A stretch of 64,000 nucleotides of DNA from Clostridium yunnanense (GTDB lineage: Bacteria; Bacillota; Clostridia; Clostridiales; Clostridiaceae), in NCBI RefSeq assembly GCF_016595795.1, contig NZ_JAENHN010000046.1, positions 92,425 to 156,424 on the forward strand, written 5' to 3'. Under the pieces are notes generated by a model that was not told where the DNA came from, ran no database searches, and worked only from the letters and a program-made list of their open reading frames with translations. This document shows positions 63,487-64,000 of this stretch, piece by piece (position 1 is the stretch's first letter; each line of letters starts with the position of its first letter). The translations under genes were made by a program, and so were the position numbers.

Positions 63487-63528
63487 AAAAGCACATCCTT
63501 AAATAATAAATCTTAAAGATGTGCTTTT
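63487..63528 (-). terminator. Terminator of the YdeI-family gene
   Basis: AAAAGCACATC and GATGTGCTTTT form a perfect 11-bp stem; inner CTTAA/TTAAG pairs extend it. Confidence 0.85.
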
Positions 63529-63554
63529 GTATATAATATTATTTCTTTAATTTG

Positions 63555-64000
63555 CTAATCATTAAGCCCCTTACCATCAAGAATTTGCTGCATATACTTT
63601 TCAATCCTTGAGGTTCGAGTTTTCGATTGTTTAGCCTGAGAAAAGTAAAAAATGTATGCCCTTTGTCTTCCTGGTGTTAGAGCTTCAAAGGCAGTTTTAA
63701 GTTCAGGTAACTCGTTAAATTTACTTTGTAGTTCTTCAGGTATTATGTACTCTTCATTTTTCTTTAATTCTACTTCCAAACCAGCTTTTTCAATTTCAAT
63801 AGCTTCATTAATATAGTCTTTTAAGGTATCTTCCATCTCAATAATTTTTTCAACACTTGTGAATCTAATCTGGCGTGCTGCCTGAACATTTTCTGTTTGC
63901 TGCACTAAAATGCCCTTTGTATCCTTTAGCAAAGCTCCTTTAATAAACAGGATCGCACAGTATTCTTTAAAGCCATGTATTAAAAGTATATTCTTTTTAT
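63555..64000 (-). CDS. YdeI/OmpD-associated family protein, cut by the right edge
   Basis: The frame stays open to the end of the window, so the true start lies outside; an internal start at 63932 would drop conserved sequence. The visible 148 codons read KKNILLIHGFKEYCAILFIK, then GALLKDTKGILVQQTENVQA, and end in the family C-terminus LTPGRQRAYIFYFSQAKQSK. YdeI-like proteins of about 190-200 residues have been linked to resistance to envelope stress and bacteriocins, but their mechanism is unknown. Confidence 0.85.
   Translation of the reverse strand, partial: KKNILLIHGFKEYCAILFIKGALLKDTKGILVQQTENVQAARQIRFTSVEKIIEMEDTLKDYINEAIEIEKAGLEVELKKNEEYIIPEELQSKFNELPELKTAFEALTPGRQRAYIFYFSQAKQSKTRTSRIEKYMQQILDGKGLND

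Noticed and set aside
1-64000. CRISPR array built from the dispersed palindromes
   Set aside because: The palindromes are single, kilobases apart and not separated by regular spacers; no cas gene is present.

Overview
The window is AT-rich DNA with Clostridium-style gene starts (AGGAGG-type ribosome binding sites, many GTG and TTG starts), long AT-rich spacers and hairpin-plus-T-run terminators. The families (EFR1 ferredoxin, CD3324-like, DUF1659/DUF2922 pair, FliB methylase, Rpn nuclease, GPH symporter) fit a chromosomal accessory region of Clostridium sensu stricto or a close relative. I saw no rRNA, tRNA, CRISPR array, phage module or intact insertion sequence.

Region 1 (1-32.6 kb) is a mosaic of small detoxification, resistance and regulator units: MFS exporter, TetR plus small membrane protein, ABC-F ATPase, MerR/EFR1 pair, Rpn nuclease, methyltransferase, glyoxalase-fold protein, an XRE-phosphotransferase fusion, YeiH/LysR divergent pair, a GNAT-phosphotransferase-P-loop kinase cluster, an O-acyltransferase, a Nudix enzyme, several GNATs, AraC/GNAT pair, an ADP-ribosyltransferase-like protein, TetR/glycosyltransferase divergent pair, HxlR/GNAT pair and a CorC-type membrane protein. 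Between them lie many short gene relics (ABC-F, methionine aminopeptidase, Rpn, aldo-keto reductase, a possible transposon protein and unidentified ones), so this stretch has been repeatedly rearranged.

Region 2 (32.7-49.8 kb) is a coherent glycoside-use island: GH1, GH78 alpha-L-rhamnosidase, GH43-type protein, GH2, a TIM-barrel sugar isomerase/epimerase, three SDR dehydrogenases, a GPH sugar:cation symporter, a chemoreceptor and an AraC-type regulator. None of the enzymes has a signal peptide, so small glycosides are probably imported and cut in the cytoplasm. Four promoters share one 25-bp operator-like motif placed exactly 17 bp upstream of the -10 box; the AraC protein at 48.5 kb is the obvious candidate to bind it. 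The inferred units are GH1-MCP-SDR, SDR-GH43-isomerase-GH78, the symporter alone, and SDR-GH2.

Region 3 (49.8-64 kb) holds a GNAT, a five-PAS orphan histidine kinase, a FliB-type lysine methylase, a DrrAB-like ABC exporter, an alpha/beta hydrolase preceded by an overlapping small ORF, an OmpR-type two-component system, another GNAT, a CGGC protein, a small membrane protein and a YdeI-family gene cut by the right edge.

Across all regions run dispersed short palindromic repeats. One family (PR-A) has a constant 97-bp core form and sits 25-71 bp upstream of start codons in most copies; a second family (PR-B, about 98 bp) and a duplicated 105-bp terminator-bearing repeat also occur. These repeats, the four-promoter AraC regulon and a 21-bp extended -10 motif shared by four units of region 1 are the least ordinary signals in the window.
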